In this document: piece by piece, positions 46,628 to 58,686 of the stretch
Position numbering within the stretch: the first letter of the stretch is position 1
How the letters are laid out: every line of letters begins with the position of its first letter
Source of the DNA: Orientallactaga sibirica
Lineage: Eukaryota > Chordata > Mammalia > Rodentia > Dipodidae
Assembly (NCBI GenBank): GCA_036365145.1
Contig: JAEOAD010000012.1
Location: forward strand, 43,182,501-43,246,500
Length of the DNA stretch: 64,000 nucleotides
Direction: 5' to 3'
Made by a program: the position numbers and the translations under genes
The notes under the pieces: model-generated
The model's database searches: none
What the model was told of the DNA's origin: nothing
The model's input: only the letters and a program-made list of their open reading frames with translations

Positions 46628-47034
46628 TTTATTGGCTGAGCTGAGAGAAAATAAAGTGAGAACAGGAAGTGTGTTTGGCTTCTCTTTGTTGACTTCCTCT
46701 TTGCTTACTGTTTTTCTGATGTGTTATATGTTGAAAGAAATAAAGAATGGAGGATAAGAGACAATATAGCTGTCCTGGCATTTCTTTTAGTGCTACGTCC
46801 CTTATTTGAGCCAAGAAAGTGTTTAAAGGAAATAATTTCCAAACTATCTAGCTTTGAAGGTGTTTTAGAAGTAATCATCTGCTCATGAGAGAAGGTGCCA
46901 TAGATAGTTCTTAGCTATGGCTGATGTTTTCTTGCTATGTTAAAACATTTCGCCCTTCAGCTTCCAAGTTTTGGTAACATTTCTTCAGGGCTCCTTGTGA
47001 AGTCCTTTACCTTTAAAGATTCCATAGGAAGATT
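46628..47034. other. Unique DNA
   Basis: No gene or repeat was recognised. Confidence 0.5.
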
Positions 47035-47411
47035 ACAGGTGTGGTGGTTTGTAGAAGCAGATTGTAGAATGCCCTCCAATAGCCTTGTGTGTTTAGAATA
47101 CTTGTTTCCCAGCTAGTGGCATTTTGCTAAAGTTGTGGCTCTGTTGAGAGGGGCAGTCTTGCTAGAGAAGGTATGTGAGGGGGACAGAAACTTTGGTGTA
47201 ATATACCCCAACTGCAAGCCCAGTACTTAGACTGCTTCCTTCCTGTTGCTGGAGGATATGGTATCTGCCTGGATGTTTGTTCTTGTCATGGTTCTCCATC
47301 AAGATGAAACTTTCCCTTTGAAGTCATAAACTGAAATTGACCCTTTCCTCTCATAAACTTCTTCTGGTCTTGTGTTTGACCCAGAAACTATAAGGTAATT
47401 GTCACAACAGG
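47035..47411 (+). mobile_element. MaLR-type solo LTR with ACAGG duplication
   Basis: The LTR proper is 47040-47406, from TGTGGTGGTTTGTAG to AATTGTCACA. Identical ACAGG copies lie at 47035-47039 and 47407-47411. Body order: TTTCCCAGCTAGTGGC, then TGTTCTTGTCATGGTTCTCC and the CATAAACTTCTTCTGGTC end. The 5-bp duplication fits ERVL-MaLR. Confidence 0.85.
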
Positions 47412-49055
47412 GTTGCATGCTGGTTCTTATCCACATGGCCCACTTCTTGTTCATAAAGGACATTCTCCTAAATGGCATTATGGGTGAAGATGCAGCTATT
47501 TTGTCATATTTTAGCCATCTCACCTTTGTAGTCCTTGAGATTCATTTATCTCATGTGAATGAGAAAACAGACTTATTCCTCCCACCTCAGGGATTACATG
47601 TAAAATTCTTTGTATAGCTTGCTCAAACTCTTCACACTGAAAGGAAATCACTTACTCTCCCCACTTTTTTTTTTTTTTTTTTGTGAAAGCAAAAATATAC
47701 TATTTTATCAGTGAATATTCTCTTGTCCATCTTCTCTCATTTACATTGGCGCTTATCTCATAATTCCAGACATTATCTGCAATTGTCTATTTGCCTGCTT
47801 GAATTGCTTGAAGTCAGTTCAAGCCAAATTGAGTCACAGACTCATTTTAACCTATACGTAGACACATATACATAGACTTGGAGAGACAGTTATATGGAAA
47901 AGGAAAAGGAAAACACAGTGCTCTGGCATTTAATCAGCCAATGCATTTAGCCAGCAGCAGAATATGTGACTATTGATTCATTCTTCAAGTTCTCTGAGTT
48001 TCATATTTTACCTTGAAAGTGAAAATAATCACAAAATTCCTCATAGTTATATGTGTTCATTTCAAATATATTTGATTTATACAAATAAAAATTTTAATGC
48101 TGTAGCTATAGTGTCATAGACACAAAAATGTTGCTGTCCACTTTTGTGTTCAGAATCATGTCTTTCCCTAGTAATATTTACAAAACAGGAAAGATTTAAT
48201 TATTATCAACATTCAAAATTCATTTTGTAAAAAAATGTTGAAAATAGTGACTCTTCTTACTTCACTTTCTTATCTATAATGAAAGCACTGGGTAATGAAG
48301 CAGAATTTAGAGTCTATTAGTTTAAAGTAATATATGCAAGTTATCTTGACCAGTCCAGATCTATATTTAAATGATGTTTTATAAAGAAATAATGGCTTAA
48401 TTGATATAATCCTGAATCAAATCAATATTGATGAATATGAAAAACTGCAATTTACCAAATCACTTACAGGTCCATGTCCTACATAATTTTGTAGATTAAT
48501 ACTTGTCTAAAGAAGTTCAGATGACTGATTTCACCCTGATATATTTATTGATTAACGATAGTGGAAAAGACTTGGTAGATCTAGTGAAACTAAGCACTTT
48601 CACTAAGGAATCAATGCAGGAAAATTCTTGAAACTTTCACTCACATAATAAGGAAGATAATCAATTTTAATAAAAAAGGGATAAATGCTGCTGCTATTGA
48701 AACAAAACTTTTTCATTATAGAAGTGAAATTTCTCTCTTGGACAGAACTTGCTTGAGATTTATTTTACTACATTTTTAAACCTAGGTGTCCCTGAGACTT
48801 CCTGAAGTGATTATCCTTGCTTCCAATTTGTAACTGACAAAGAGAAGCTTGAATGGTATCCTCTCTGGGATTGCCCCATTAACACATAAGAGACAAAAGT
48901 TCCCATATTTCTGAGAAATATCTTCCAAAGACAAGTTAAATTATAATTATGAAGTCTTTTTACCTTGATTTCCTGTTTTAATTTTCTATCAGAGGAATTA
49001 TTAATGTAACTCAGCAAACAACAGTCCAGGAAACAGCAGACACATTGGGAGGTTA
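47412..49055. other. Unique DNA
   Basis: A 17-T run lies at 47666-47682. No SINE, LTR or gene was recognised in 1.6 kb. Confidence 0.5.
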
Positions 49056-49548
49056 TTGCATGTTATGGCTTTGTTTCCTCTAAACTGAAACATTTCCTCC
49101 TGGAAGGAAGAGAAAGGGTCAAAAGACTCAGAAAGTAAAAGACACATAGGAGGCCCAAGAAGGAAGTTCAACTTACAAGACTCAGGAAATTCCTTAAAGA
49201 TACAAGATCCGTAAGGCCCACCCTAGTGACTGCAGATTCAGTAGCAGTTGCTGGGCCAAGCAAAGCCTCCAGTCAGCTAAGACAAGTACACAATTTTAGG
49301 GGTGCTTCGGCTGATCCAGCTTTCATGAGTCATCACTCAGGCTTAAGTTGGCTTTTCCATGATGCAGGTGCCTATACCTTATCTATGTTCTTCAAAGTAA
49401 CACTTTATTCTCACTTGCATGTAACCCCAATAAAATCACTGCACACAAAGATAGACTTGGAAAGGATTCTTTCTTTGTTCTGTCGTCAGTGGTATATGAG
49501 GTATGAACAGATGTCTGTACGTGTCTCCTCAGGAAAAGTCACTCAACA
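49056..49548 (+). mobile_element. Possible ERV LTR
   Basis: The right part has LTR-like order: CCCCAATAAAATCACTGC polyadenylation site, then TTCTTTCTTTGTTCTGTCG and an end GTCACTCAACA. The base mix differs from the flanks. The start is uncertain. The 109-codon frame across it is not a known protein. Confidence 0.4.
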
Positions 49549-50141
49549 AAATTAGTAATTGAAAGTGGACTGTAAAAAAGAAGAAGTGTGGGATTGCATG
49601 TCCCCTTCAGTGATGCTGACCCATGGGATGGAGGAGCATTGGCAGGACAACCTGGATATGAAGAGGGCCTTTTCCTTATGTTCTGGGACTGGGTCGCTGC
49701 CTTAGTGGTGGTTGATGCTCCCTGGGATGAGTGACAGTACATGAAAGCAAAGCCAAGTCCTCTGAAGAGTAAAGTGGCTTTGAAGAGAATCCCAGAGTGC
49801 CCATCCTCCTCTATTTGGTCTAGGCTACCATGCCTATTTTAGTAGTGGGACCTGCCATGGGAGGGTCTTACAGCAGGCAGATTGTAAAGGAAAGAGGATC
49901 TGTGCTAAAGAGCTCCTCCTAGCATTCAAAAATTGTAACGTAGAAAGAATAAGATACTGGGGAGGAACAGAACATGGTAGAAATAATAAAAGTTTGTCTT
50001 GAGATCTGTCAATTTAGGAAAAATCACACAACAAGGTTGGACAAAACAATAGCAACAAAAAGAAATATAAAATATTAGATATATTTTAAACAGTCTACAT
50101 TAGTAAACCAGGGACACAAGCATTCATTAATTGAATTATGG
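49549..50141. other. Unrecognised DNA
   Basis: The 49550-49920 part is GC-richer and could be a retrocopy, but I found no protein or repeat match. Confidence 0.4.
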
Positions 50142-50293
50142 ATGGGTTGAATAGATGGCTTAATGGTTAAAGCGCTTGCCTGCAAAGCCCAAGGACCCAG
50201 GTTTAATTCCCCAGTACCCATGTAAGCCAAGTGCACATGGTGGCACATGTATTTGGAATTCATTAGCAGTGGCTGGAGGCCCTGGTGTGCCCA

Positions 50294-50334
<41 letters not shown>

Positions 50335-50395
50335 TTAACTGCCCCCTCTCTCAAATAAATAAATAGCCAAAATATAAAGAAATTAAAAACATGAT
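50142..50395 (+). mobile_element. tRNA-derived SINE
   Basis: GGGTTGAATAGATGGCTTAA head, CTTGCCTGCAAAGCCCAAGG, GTAAGCCAAGTGCACATGG, a (CT)n block (50297-50333) and an AAAT-type tail. Confidence 0.92.
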
Positions 50396-50888
50396 CTATG
50401 GAGAGAGAAAATTGACATTATACCTGTGTCTATGCTGAGGGTAACATCAAAGGGTTATTAGAATTAATCTGTCTTCAGGTTAGCAATGTACTATTGTGTA
50501 TTTATAGATGTCTCACCATTCATTGAAGAGAATCTATGGAGAAACCACACACAGTTTTTGTTTACATAATGTCCAAATATAATAATAGTCTTAGTAGTTA
50601 TAATTATAGTAATAATAAATAAAATGTTAAAAAAGTGAGCACTCTTATAATCAATGAAGAACATATCTATATTTGGCTTCTCAGGCAAAGTACTGTCTAT
50701 TGTAGCTCTAGAGTACAATGTGTTCAGTATTATAATGCAAATGATTTTGAATGAAAATTTATATACTTTTCCAGGTGTATTCAAATACATCCTCATACAT
50801 GTATGATTTTAACATGAAAAAGCTAGTGCATTTACAATTGTATACTTAGAGGAGGATTCATTTTATAGAAAATTCCAATGAGCAATTT
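50396..50888. other. Unique AT-rich DNA
   Basis: The 101-codon frame on the minus strand (50491-50796) is AT-biased and shows no domain. Confidence 0.5.
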
Positions 50889-51471
50889 TATTTGCCAATC
50901 TGTGTGGGCTTAAGTATGATCAGATAGTTGGTGAAATGCTATTTCTTGGTGTGTCTATATGGGAATTTCCAGAACATATTAACATTAGAATCAAGAGACT
51001 AAGTAAAAAGATCCACCCTCAACAATGTGGACCAGCTTGACCAATCTGTTTACATCTATAATAGAACAAAATCACAGAAGAAGGGTGAGCTTTATTTTCT
51101 CTCTCTCTGAACAGGAAAGTCTTGATATCTACCTTCTGCTGCTCTGTAGGCTTGGGTGCCTAGTTCCTCTGTATTCACACCTGTGCTATGTGGCTGCCCT
51201 TCTGTTTCCATGTTCCCAGTCTTACAAATTCACACTGAATTGCACCACTGTTTGATGCTGCTTTTTAACTTTACACAACAGATAGCAGAACATTTTGGCC
51301 TCTATAATCATGTTAGGCAGTTCTCATAATTTCTCTCAGAGATGAAGAAGAAGAAAGGAAGAGGAAAAGAAGTAGATAGGGACTGAGGGAGGATGAGAGA
51401 GAGAGATAGAAAGAGAAAGGAGAGAGAGATCAGTATTGGTTCTTTTCCTCTGGTCAACCCTGGTTAATACA
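50889..51471 (+). mobile_element. MLT2-type LTR (ERVL)
   Basis: Stations in order: ATTAACATTAGAATCAAGAG, CCACCCTCAACAATGTGGAC, a GCTCTGTAGGCTTGGGTGCC-like coding-free middle and a GA-rich insert. It then closes with ATTGGTTCTTTTCCTCTGG and CCCTGGTTAATAC. That closing phrase is the hallmark of MLT2 LTRs in mammals. Confidence 0.75.
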
Positions 51472-52394
51472 AAAGAAGACAGTGGAACGTAGAAATAGAA
51501 TCATATAAAGGATTGATTCTATCTGAAAAGTTGGTTGAAATCGATAGCCAGCCCATGGTGAAAATCCCCTGTAGAAGGAAACCAGGGGAAAACAAAAAAA
51601 CTCTGAACTTTATTTCCCCTCTCCTGCACGATTTCAGGTCAGAACTTCTTCTGGACTCAATTCCACAGAAAGCTATGCAGTAAGAATAACTTGAGATATA
51701 GTCACAGTGGTGAGTCCCTTAGGGTAGCAAGTGGTTCAGGAAATAGCAGAGTGGCTCTGGAAGAAGTAAGAAAATCCATTTGTCACATTATACCCAAGAA
51801 AGTTTACCCAACATAATTATGATCTAAAACTAGAGAAACATGAAAAAAAAAATATTGCAAGGATATGACATTCATCGAAGAAGAGAGTGGTAATTGAAGC
51901 TACAGAATGGACTTAATGTGTGTATACATCATTTAACACATAATTAAGAAAGTTTATAATTGTAGCTAAATCTTATACAAATCAAAAAATAAATTAAAAG
52001 TGTACAAAAGTTCAGGTAAAATTGTATAAAGATATAATGTTTAAATATGAAATAAACTAGAATATACAAATGTATTAGAACTATTGAACTTAACAAAAAG
52101 TCTTTTCAATCTTTATATTTTAATGTTCTCTTCTTAGTAAAAAAATTAATAAGATGTATTAATATGTTATTATTCTATATATTAATGATGATTTATTTAA
52201 AGAAACTTTTCCTTACTGACATGGTGTTGATGAGATTTATGCTATTAACACTGTCTTTTTTATTATTAGATATAGAACAAAGTAACATAAACAGAAATAA
52301 AATGTGACAGTTATATGTGTGTGAGTAACAAAATAACAGTAACAAGGAAACAAATGGGATGATAAAAGTGAATTTAAGAGTAAAATAACACCTT
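51472..52394. other. Unique AT-rich DNA
   Basis: No repeat or gene was recognised. Confidence 0.5.
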
Positions 52395-52436
52395 AGGGCT
52401 GAAGAAATGGTTTAGCAGTTAAAGGCACTTGCCTGT
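52395..52436 (+). mobile_element. tRNA-derived SINE, 5' part (split by LTR)
   Basis: AGGGCTGAAGAAATGGTTTAG to GCACTTGCCTGT, then an abrupt switch to LTR sequence. The element resumes at 52815. Confidence 0.9.
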
Positions 52437-52820
52437 TATATGGCACAATACAGGCCTGGTCCTAGCCAGACCACATGGCAGAAGAAACCAGGAAGTGGCT
52501 TCTGTGAACATGGCATTCTGAGCGGGCTTGGTGTGACAACAGCTATAGTCCCATGCTCCTGAGAAGCCTGCTATGAGATGTCCTGTCCAGAGACAGGCTG
52601 TCATTGGTCACAAAAAGGGGGACCACCCCATACAATGATTAGCCAGCCAAGCCCCTTAAAACCCACGTGCACTTCCTCAATAAATGAGTTTGCAGCAGCT
52701 CGCCCTCTGCTGCTTCCACCCAACTCCTGTGTCTTGACTCCGCGCCTCTCACCGCCCCTACCCGGCAGAGACCCTGCCGTCCCTCCTGGGCTGGCCCTAG
52801 GGGGGACCCCAACAGCCTGT
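52431..52820 (+). mobile_element. Solo LTR (about 380 bp) nested in a SINE
   Basis: GCCTGT stands on both sides (52431-52436 and 52815-52820). The LTR lies between and ends GGACCCCAACA at 52814. Its start is 52434 if TG is counted as its own, or 52437 if GCCTGT is the 6-bp duplication. It has TTAAAA near 52657, AATAAA at 52679, and a CpG-rich U5-like end (GACTCCGCGCCTCTCACC). The 6-bp repeat and GC-rich U5 fit a class-II (ERVK-like) LTR. Confidence 0.82.
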
Positions 52821-53010
52821 GAAGCCTAAAGACCCATGTTCAGTCTCGTTCACACATAAGCCAATCACACAAAGGTGTTGCAAGCACAAGGTCACACATG
52901 TGCACTAGTTGGCACAAGCATCTAGAATTCAATTGCATTGGCTAACGCCCTGATGCATCAATTCTCTCTCTCTCACTTGCTCTCACTCTTGTTCTCTCTA
53001 AAAATAAATA
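52815..53010 (+). mobile_element. tRNA-derived SINE, 3' part (split by LTR)
   Basis: It continues GCCTGTGAAGCCTAAAGACC, then a body with an expanded GTTGCAAGCACAAGGTC middle, a CT block and an AAAT tail. Confidence 0.9.
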
Positions 53011-53224
53011 AAAATATAAGTTAAAGAAAAATAGCACATGATATATAATCTGATGTTTTAATCATTAATTGGGCATCAAAAACTAGCAACTAGAATTTTA
53101 AACTCATAAAAGACATATCATTCCTTAAGAAAAATGTGGAAAAACTGAAAATCTATGTGTTTATATAGGCCTCCACAATATACTTAAGTAAGAGATACAC
53201 ACAGAGAAACTATATAAAAATATC
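53011..53224. other. Short unique stretch
   Basis: No repeat was recognised. Confidence 0.5.
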
Positions 53225-53812
53225 AAGCTCCCACCAATTGTGGGCTAGAAGAGGGCCAACGCATATAAAATTCTCTCTAAAATAACAATGGCCATCCCAA
53301 CTATCTGGTACTGACTTCTCTCTCCGTTGGGGAATTTGCTTCTCTTTGTCAGATGGACACCGAATCTGAAGGGAGGATCACACCTCACCAGGACCCCAGC
53401 TTAAACCATAGAGTAACTTGGAAAATGGGCAAGAGTGCACCTTTCTTGGTGAACCTGATACCAGAACAAGGCTGAAGGAGATAAACACAGAGAACATTCA
53501 ACTCCTACTAAGCCAAAATCTATTCAGAGACACAGAGGCTCCCAAGACCTCATCACTGAAATAGAACTAAAATGAACCCATCGTGGCTCAGGGAAATTCA
53601 CAGAAGAGGGGGCGGAAAGAGTGTTAGTGCCACAAGTTGGATCATTATGCAAAGAGACTTTGTCTCTCCCCTATAACTTTTGGCTATCCCCATAATGCAT
53701 GACCGACATTCCACAATGAGGAGGGTCCCTTCGGAGGGGGAGGACAGGAAGGAGGCTACCAGAGGCACCAGCATGAATGTAAAATTAAAAGAAATAAAAT
53801 TTTAAAAAATAT
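53225..53812 (+). mobile_element. LINE-1 3'-UTR copy
   Basis: It reads like a rodent L1 3' end: ACAATGGCCATCCCAACTATC, GATGGACACCGAATCTGAAG, GTGGCTCAGGGAAATTCACAG, AGAGGGGGCGGAAAGAGTG and a G-rich GGAGGGGGAGGACAGG run before an A-rich tail. The shared GCTCAGGG...AGAGGGGG order is also found at 60046-60070. Confidence 0.7.
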
Positions 53813-53839
53813 CAAAAGATTGCCACTTATTTAAGGATA

Positions 53840-53977
53840 TGCATAAAAGGGAATCTTTGAAACTGTTGATAGGAATATAAATTACTACAGCTATTGTGGA
53901 AAACAGTATAAATATTTCTCAGCAATTTAAAAATCAATGCCATATATGAGCCAAAATTCCCAGTGTGAGGTAAAGAC
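53840..53977 (+). mobile_element. Old LINE-1 ORF2-end relic
   Basis: GTTGATAGGAATATAAATTAC, CTACAGCTATTGTGGAAAAC and AGTATAAATATTTCTCAGC are the standard words of the old L1 3' region. The MaLR LTR that follows cuts it off. Confidence 0.65.
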
Positions 53978-54340
53978 CGTGGTAGTTTGAATATATGACC
54001 CCATAGACTTAGCTATTTTATTAAAATTGAGCTTGCAAAATGAGCTCCTATCAGGCAGATCACTGCTACAGTGGATATGTCACTGGGGTGGATCTTGTAG
54101 TCAGGCCTTAATGTGTATTTATGGGCAGATCTTGAGTTTAGTCCTAAGGTGTGTGGAGAGCAATTGGAGCTCTGGCTGTTTATACTTGCTGGTATTTACT
54201 AGCTATCTGGTGATGTCTATTTGCATCTATGGAAGGGAGTCAGTTTCTTCTGCCATTGGTGATGTTACCCTGGAATTTGTAAGACTGAAATAAACACTTT
54301 TATCCTTTCTGTTTTTGGTAGGATGTTTGTTCATCAATTA
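53978..54340 (+). mobile_element. MaLR-type LTR
   Basis: It starts GTGGTAGTTTGAATATATGAC (first T lost), and has CACTGGGGTGGATCTTG and a TGTAAGACTGAAATAAACAC polyadenylation region near 54281. The end is about 54330-54340. It is inserted next to L1 relics. Confidence 0.75.
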
Positions 54341-54479
54341 AAAGATGGCTACAAGTTGTTATTTATTTATAATAGGTTTGCAAAATCCTTTCATCTAACT
54401 TTGTGAAGTATACTGTACATAATATACCTGTTTACACAACTACAGCAGAAAATCTGAATCATATCTAGCTGCAATTTTG

Positions 54480-54800
54480 AAAGTGTTGATAAACCTTTCC
54501 TTATCCTTCCATGATCCCTATACTTCCAGCTTATGTTAGCCACTATTCTACTCTCAATTTATATGAGCTCATAGTTTATATTTCCTCATATGAGTGAATC
54601 ATGTAGTACTTCTCTTACTGTATCTGGTTTGTTTCAATCTAATACAATGACCTTGAGTTCCATTTACAATGACAGATTGCCATCCTTCTTAATGGCAGAA
54701 CAATATTCCATTAAATATGAACTACAATTTCTATGTTCATTTCATCAGTTATTATTAATTTGGGTTGCTTCATTTCTTGTCTATTATTAATATTGTCTAT
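54480..54800 (-). mobile_element. Old LINE-1 3'-region relic, antisense
   Basis: CTCATATGAGTGAATCATG, CAATGACCTTGAGTTCCATT, TAATGGCAGAACAATATTCC and CAATTTCTATGTTCATTTC appear in the reverse order of an L1 ORF2 end. Confidence 0.7.
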
Positions 54801-55316
54801 TAATATTGTTACAATTAGCAACTGAGCTTAAAAATTAGATATACTTTCAGGCAAAATACACAGACAAAAATATGGAAGAAGGAGAAAAGGAAGGAGGGAG
54901 AGAGGATATCAAAGAACTTTGGACTAATTTCAAGGTAGAAAAGCTGAAAGATATTTGCTGTAATGATGATATGAACTTTGATAAATTACAGTGGATACCA
55001 AGCATTGATCAAGGTAACTCATCTGATGTTAAATGAATTAGTTATCAAAAACCAACCAAATAACAATCAAACCCCACATAGACATGTGATGACCAAGCTA
55101 AAGAAACTGAAGCAGGGACAAATAATATTGAAATGAGGCTAATAGACATGAAATCATCAGTGTGTTTTGGATATGTAAGTGGAATTTTGTATACAGTAAT
55201 ATGAAGAAGAAATACAGATGTATTAAGGAAAAATAATACAAACACCTAAGTGAATTAATTACCAGTAGATCTTATCTGCAAGAAATATTGAAATAAAATA
55301 AAAATAAAATGCTGAA
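54801..55316. other. Unique AT-rich DNA
   Basis: No gene; a short purine-rich run lies at 54875-54905. Confidence 0.45.
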
Positions 55317-55500
55317 TGGCCAGGTGGGTAGCTCATGCCTTTAATTTCGTCAAGTCTGGAGGCTAAGATAGGAGTATCACAATGAATTCAAGACCAGCCT
55401 GGGCTAGAGGCTATAAAATTAGTTACAGGTAATCTTGGACTAGAGTATAGTTTTGATTCAAAATATAAATAAATAAAGAAATATCAATAAATAAAAATAA
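55317..55500 (+). mobile_element. Old B1-like SINE
   Basis: GCTCATGCCTTTAATTTCG, AATTCAAGACCAGCCTGGGC and a tail of AAAT units. It is much more diverged than the other B1 copies. Confidence 0.65.
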
Positions 55501-55929
55501 ATGTTGAGACAATTTCTTCTGTGATAAAGAAAATAGATCATAAATTTGGATCTATATAAATTGAAAGAATCCGATAAATAATCAATATAGAATATAGGTC
55601 TCCTTTTTTCATAGTACAGTCATTGATGGAAAAATGTATTCATATTGTTCAAAGTTTAATGAATAAAGATGGCTATATTATTATACTAGTTCAACATAAG
55701 AGAAATTAAATGTTTTATGTTCAGGCAAGACTGAGAAGATTATGAGAGAATGCATTAGATGCAAATAAAAGGATCAATTATCTACAAAGACAAAACAATA
55801 TTCAATGAAAATATTCATTATCCAGGAAAACAGAGGAGCATTGTTTTGCCTCAGATACATGAGGGAAAAATTAAACTTCAAAGAGAAATGTTAATGTTAA
55901 TGTTAAATGTTAATGTTTCTCTGTCAGTA
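55501..55929. other. Unique AT-rich DNA
   Basis: A GTTAATGTTAATGTTAA short repeat lies at about 55889-55916. No gene is seen. Confidence 0.5.
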
Positions 55930-56580
55930 TTTGTGGGATGAAGCAGGCATTTTCCGAGTACATAAGACTTGAATAGCCCTGTCAGTCAACCTGATCTAAG
56001 TGATGCTGTGGGCTGCTTCATCAATCACAGTAGCATACATGGTATTCTCTTTGCTGGGACCTTCACCAAGCTCATCCAAACTCTTGCCATAAAAGAACAG
56101 CTGAAAATATTTTGAAGGAATTTACTTTTACTACATATGTTCACACATGAAAATGGAATTGAACTAGAAAGTAATCAAAACTAACTAGAGAATCTCCCTC
56201 TATGACTGAGGGGATCTCATGGAAAATGGAATGGAAAGATTGTAAGAGCGGGAGGATGGAGTGGAACGCTATGTGACTCTGACATCTGGACATGATAAAG
56301 CTATTGCACTCATGAAGAATTTGCAATATGGTTACCTGAACAAGACTTGCAAATGACGGGGTCAGCCAACATTCTATCCCAGATAACTGAGAGGTGTGAG
56401 CTAATGACAGAGTTTTTTGGAGAGAGAGAAAAGTCATTGTTTTCAGACATGGACACTGTTAAGTGATGAGAAGGAGGACTCCAGTGAGCTTGAGGCAGAT
56501 AAAGGAGGGTAGTGTGGCCTGAATATGATCAAATGCATACATATGTGGTGAAAATGCTAAAATATGTGTGTTAGGACAGA
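55930..56580 (+). mobile_element. LINE-1 3'-UTR relic
   Basis: TGGAATGGAAAGATTGTAAG, GACTCTGACATCTGGACATG, AGACTTGCAAATGACGGGG, AGGAGGGTAGTGTGGCCTG and AATATGATCAAATGC recall rodent L1 3' ends. Truncated, no open frame. Confidence 0.6.
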
Positions 56581-56787
56581 TAAGAAAATAATCTCACAAA
56601 ACTAAAATATTTGGGTTTGAACTAATGTTAAAATTCAAGCTTTGTAACAATATACAGTTTAGATGGAAATTTCTAGCTTAAAGAATATAATAGAGAAAAT
56701 TGAAAATGGAAAAGTTGAATATAATAGAAAATAAAATGGTAGTCCCATACCCTATTAACATAATTGATTTATGATGTAGGAATAATA

Positions 56788-56925
56788 AGTGGGTGTGGTG
56801 CCACATACCTGTAATCCCAGCACTGAGAAGGCAGTAGCTAGAGGATTACTTCAAGTTCAAAGCCAGCATGGTCTACACAATGAGTTTTTAGGCCAGCCAG
56901 GTGTAGCTAGGTGTATATTGATTGA
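56788..56925 (+). mobile_element. Old B1-like SINE
   Basis: AGTGGGTGTGGTGCCACATA, CCTGTAATCCCAGCACTG and AAGTTCAAAGCCAGCATGG. It is diverged and the tail is eroded. Confidence 0.75.
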
Positions 56926-57096
56926 AAACAAATACTAAAACAAAGTAGAAAGTAAAACAAAATGTATAATAGATAAATATTCCATGGAGCCACATCCCAA
57001 TAATTTATATAATACTGTACTTTGAATGGTTGGATGATAATTGATCAATTCTTCAATGAAGACCTCACATGATAATTCCTTTAAAATAATGCATAG

Positions 57097-57460
57097 TGTG
57101 GTAGTTTGAATAGATGACCCCCAATATATTCAGTGTTTTATTAGTTTATAGTTTGCATCTGCATCCACCTGGCTGGAGGCAATGTCACAGGGTGGATCTT
57201 AAGGTGTGGTGGTGGACTGAGGATTTCAATCTAAAGATATGCAAAGTGTGCCTAGCTGGAGTTTCTGAGGTGTGCTATGCTGTGTGGCTTTTGGCTTTTG
57301 GCTTATGGCTTTTGCTCTCTGTGTTTGGTCCTGTGAAAGCAGGCCAGTTTCTTTTGCCATTACAGAACTTCCCCTGGATCTGTAAGCTTCAATAAATCCC
57401 TTTCTCCATAACTGTGTGTGGACTGGAAGTTCATCTCAGTGAACCTGAAGCTGTTTGCTT
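57097..57460 (+). mobile_element. MaLR-type LTR
   Basis: It starts TGTGGTAGTTTGAATAGATG, has CACAGGGTGGATCTTAAGG and TGTAAGCTTCAATAAATCCC (polyadenylation site near 57389). The text is close to the copy at 19017. The right end is not sharp. Confidence 0.78.
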
Positions 57461-57921
57461 CATATAGTATGCATGAGGTAAATAAATAACTTTGAAGTGA
57501 ATAATCTATGTTTTCTCGGCAATGTGACCAAATTGAAATCAACATTAAGCGGTCATGTTGGTAGTGAATACTAGATGGGATGTGATAATGGGTAGGTACT
57601 TGCTTTTAACCCTAGTAATCCATAGCATCACTCCATTTTTAAGAAAAAATAATTTCCAAATGAAGGGATAATCTTTGTGTTATAATGTATAGATCCAGTT
57701 TAAAAACATTCATTTTCAAAGTTATGCATTAAATTTGAGCTAATTACATGTGTACATTGGCATTAGTTACTTATATCAAATGTACAATATTCTTATTATA
57801 ATATATTAATGATATTGAACTTGGATATGATTTATATGTAAACTTTCTTGTTGACACTTTTGTCTGTTTTAGTCTCATATAAAGTAATCAGATTACAATG
57901 AAAAATGGCACTAAATAGGAT
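57461..57921. other. Unique AT-rich DNA
   Basis: Nothing recognised. Confidence 0.5.
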
Positions 57922-58168
57922 TAAAAAAATTGAAAGAGAGGGCTGGGGAAATGGCTTAGTGGTTAAGGCATTTGCTTATGAAGCCTAAGGACCCCAGTTC
58001 AATTCCCCAAGACCCATGTAAGCCAGATGCACAAGGGGGCACATGTGCCTGGAGTTCTTTTGAGGTGGCTGGAGGCCCTGGCACACCCATTTGTCTTTCT
58101 CTTTGCCTCTTCCTCTCACTCTCAAATAAATAAAATATTTTTTAAACTTTTTTTTAAAAATTGAAAGG
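57922..58168 (+). mobile_element. tRNA-derived SINE
   Basis: GGGCTGGGGAAATGGCTTAG to ACTCTCAAATAAATAAAAT. The flanks TTAAAAAAATTGAAAG and TTAAAAATTGAAAG are a near-exact duplication. Confidence 0.94.
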
Positions 58169-58459
58169 AAAAAGATGAACCAATCATGTACATCAGTTAT
58201 ATTTTTAATTGTTATTACAAAATACCATATATACTGGTTTCACTTAAAATGTCAATAAATAAATATATGACAGCATGATTTATATTTATAGCATAAGTAA
58301 CTAAAAGACTTAAAAAATAGTGAATGAATCCTGAAATTTGTGGCTGGGGGTTGGTAGAGATGATTCTATATTTTGTTTATGTATAGCTATATTGTTTGAC
58401 TCTATGTTGTTACATATAAAACAACCAACTGATGATGCAAAGGTACATAATTTAAAAAC
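58169..58459. other. Unique AT-rich DNA
   Basis: Nothing recognised. Confidence 0.5.
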
Positions 58460-58686
58460 ATTCATTTATTTTCATTACTATTTTTATTTGTTTATTTGAG
58501 AGAGGTGGGGAGAGCAGGAGCAAATGGGCTCACTAGGGTCTCCAGGTGCTGCTAATGAATTTTAGATGCATGTGCCACCTTGTGCATCTGGCTTACCTTG
58601 GTCCTGGAAAACTGAACCTGGGTCTTTTGGCTTTGCAGGCAAGTGCCTTAAACACTAAGCCATCTCTCCAGCTCCACTCATTTATT
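58460..58686 (-). mobile_element. tRNA-derived SINE
   Basis: The plus strand shows ATTTGTTTATTTGAGAGAGG, CATGTGCCACCTTGTGCATC and the head CTAAGCCATCTCTCCAGCTC. The flanks CATTCATTTATTTT and CACTCATTTATTTG are likely the duplication. Confidence 0.93.

Noticed and set aside
49226..49555. 109-codon open frame
   Set aside because: It lies in a probable LTR, ends at the LTR end and shows no protein family.
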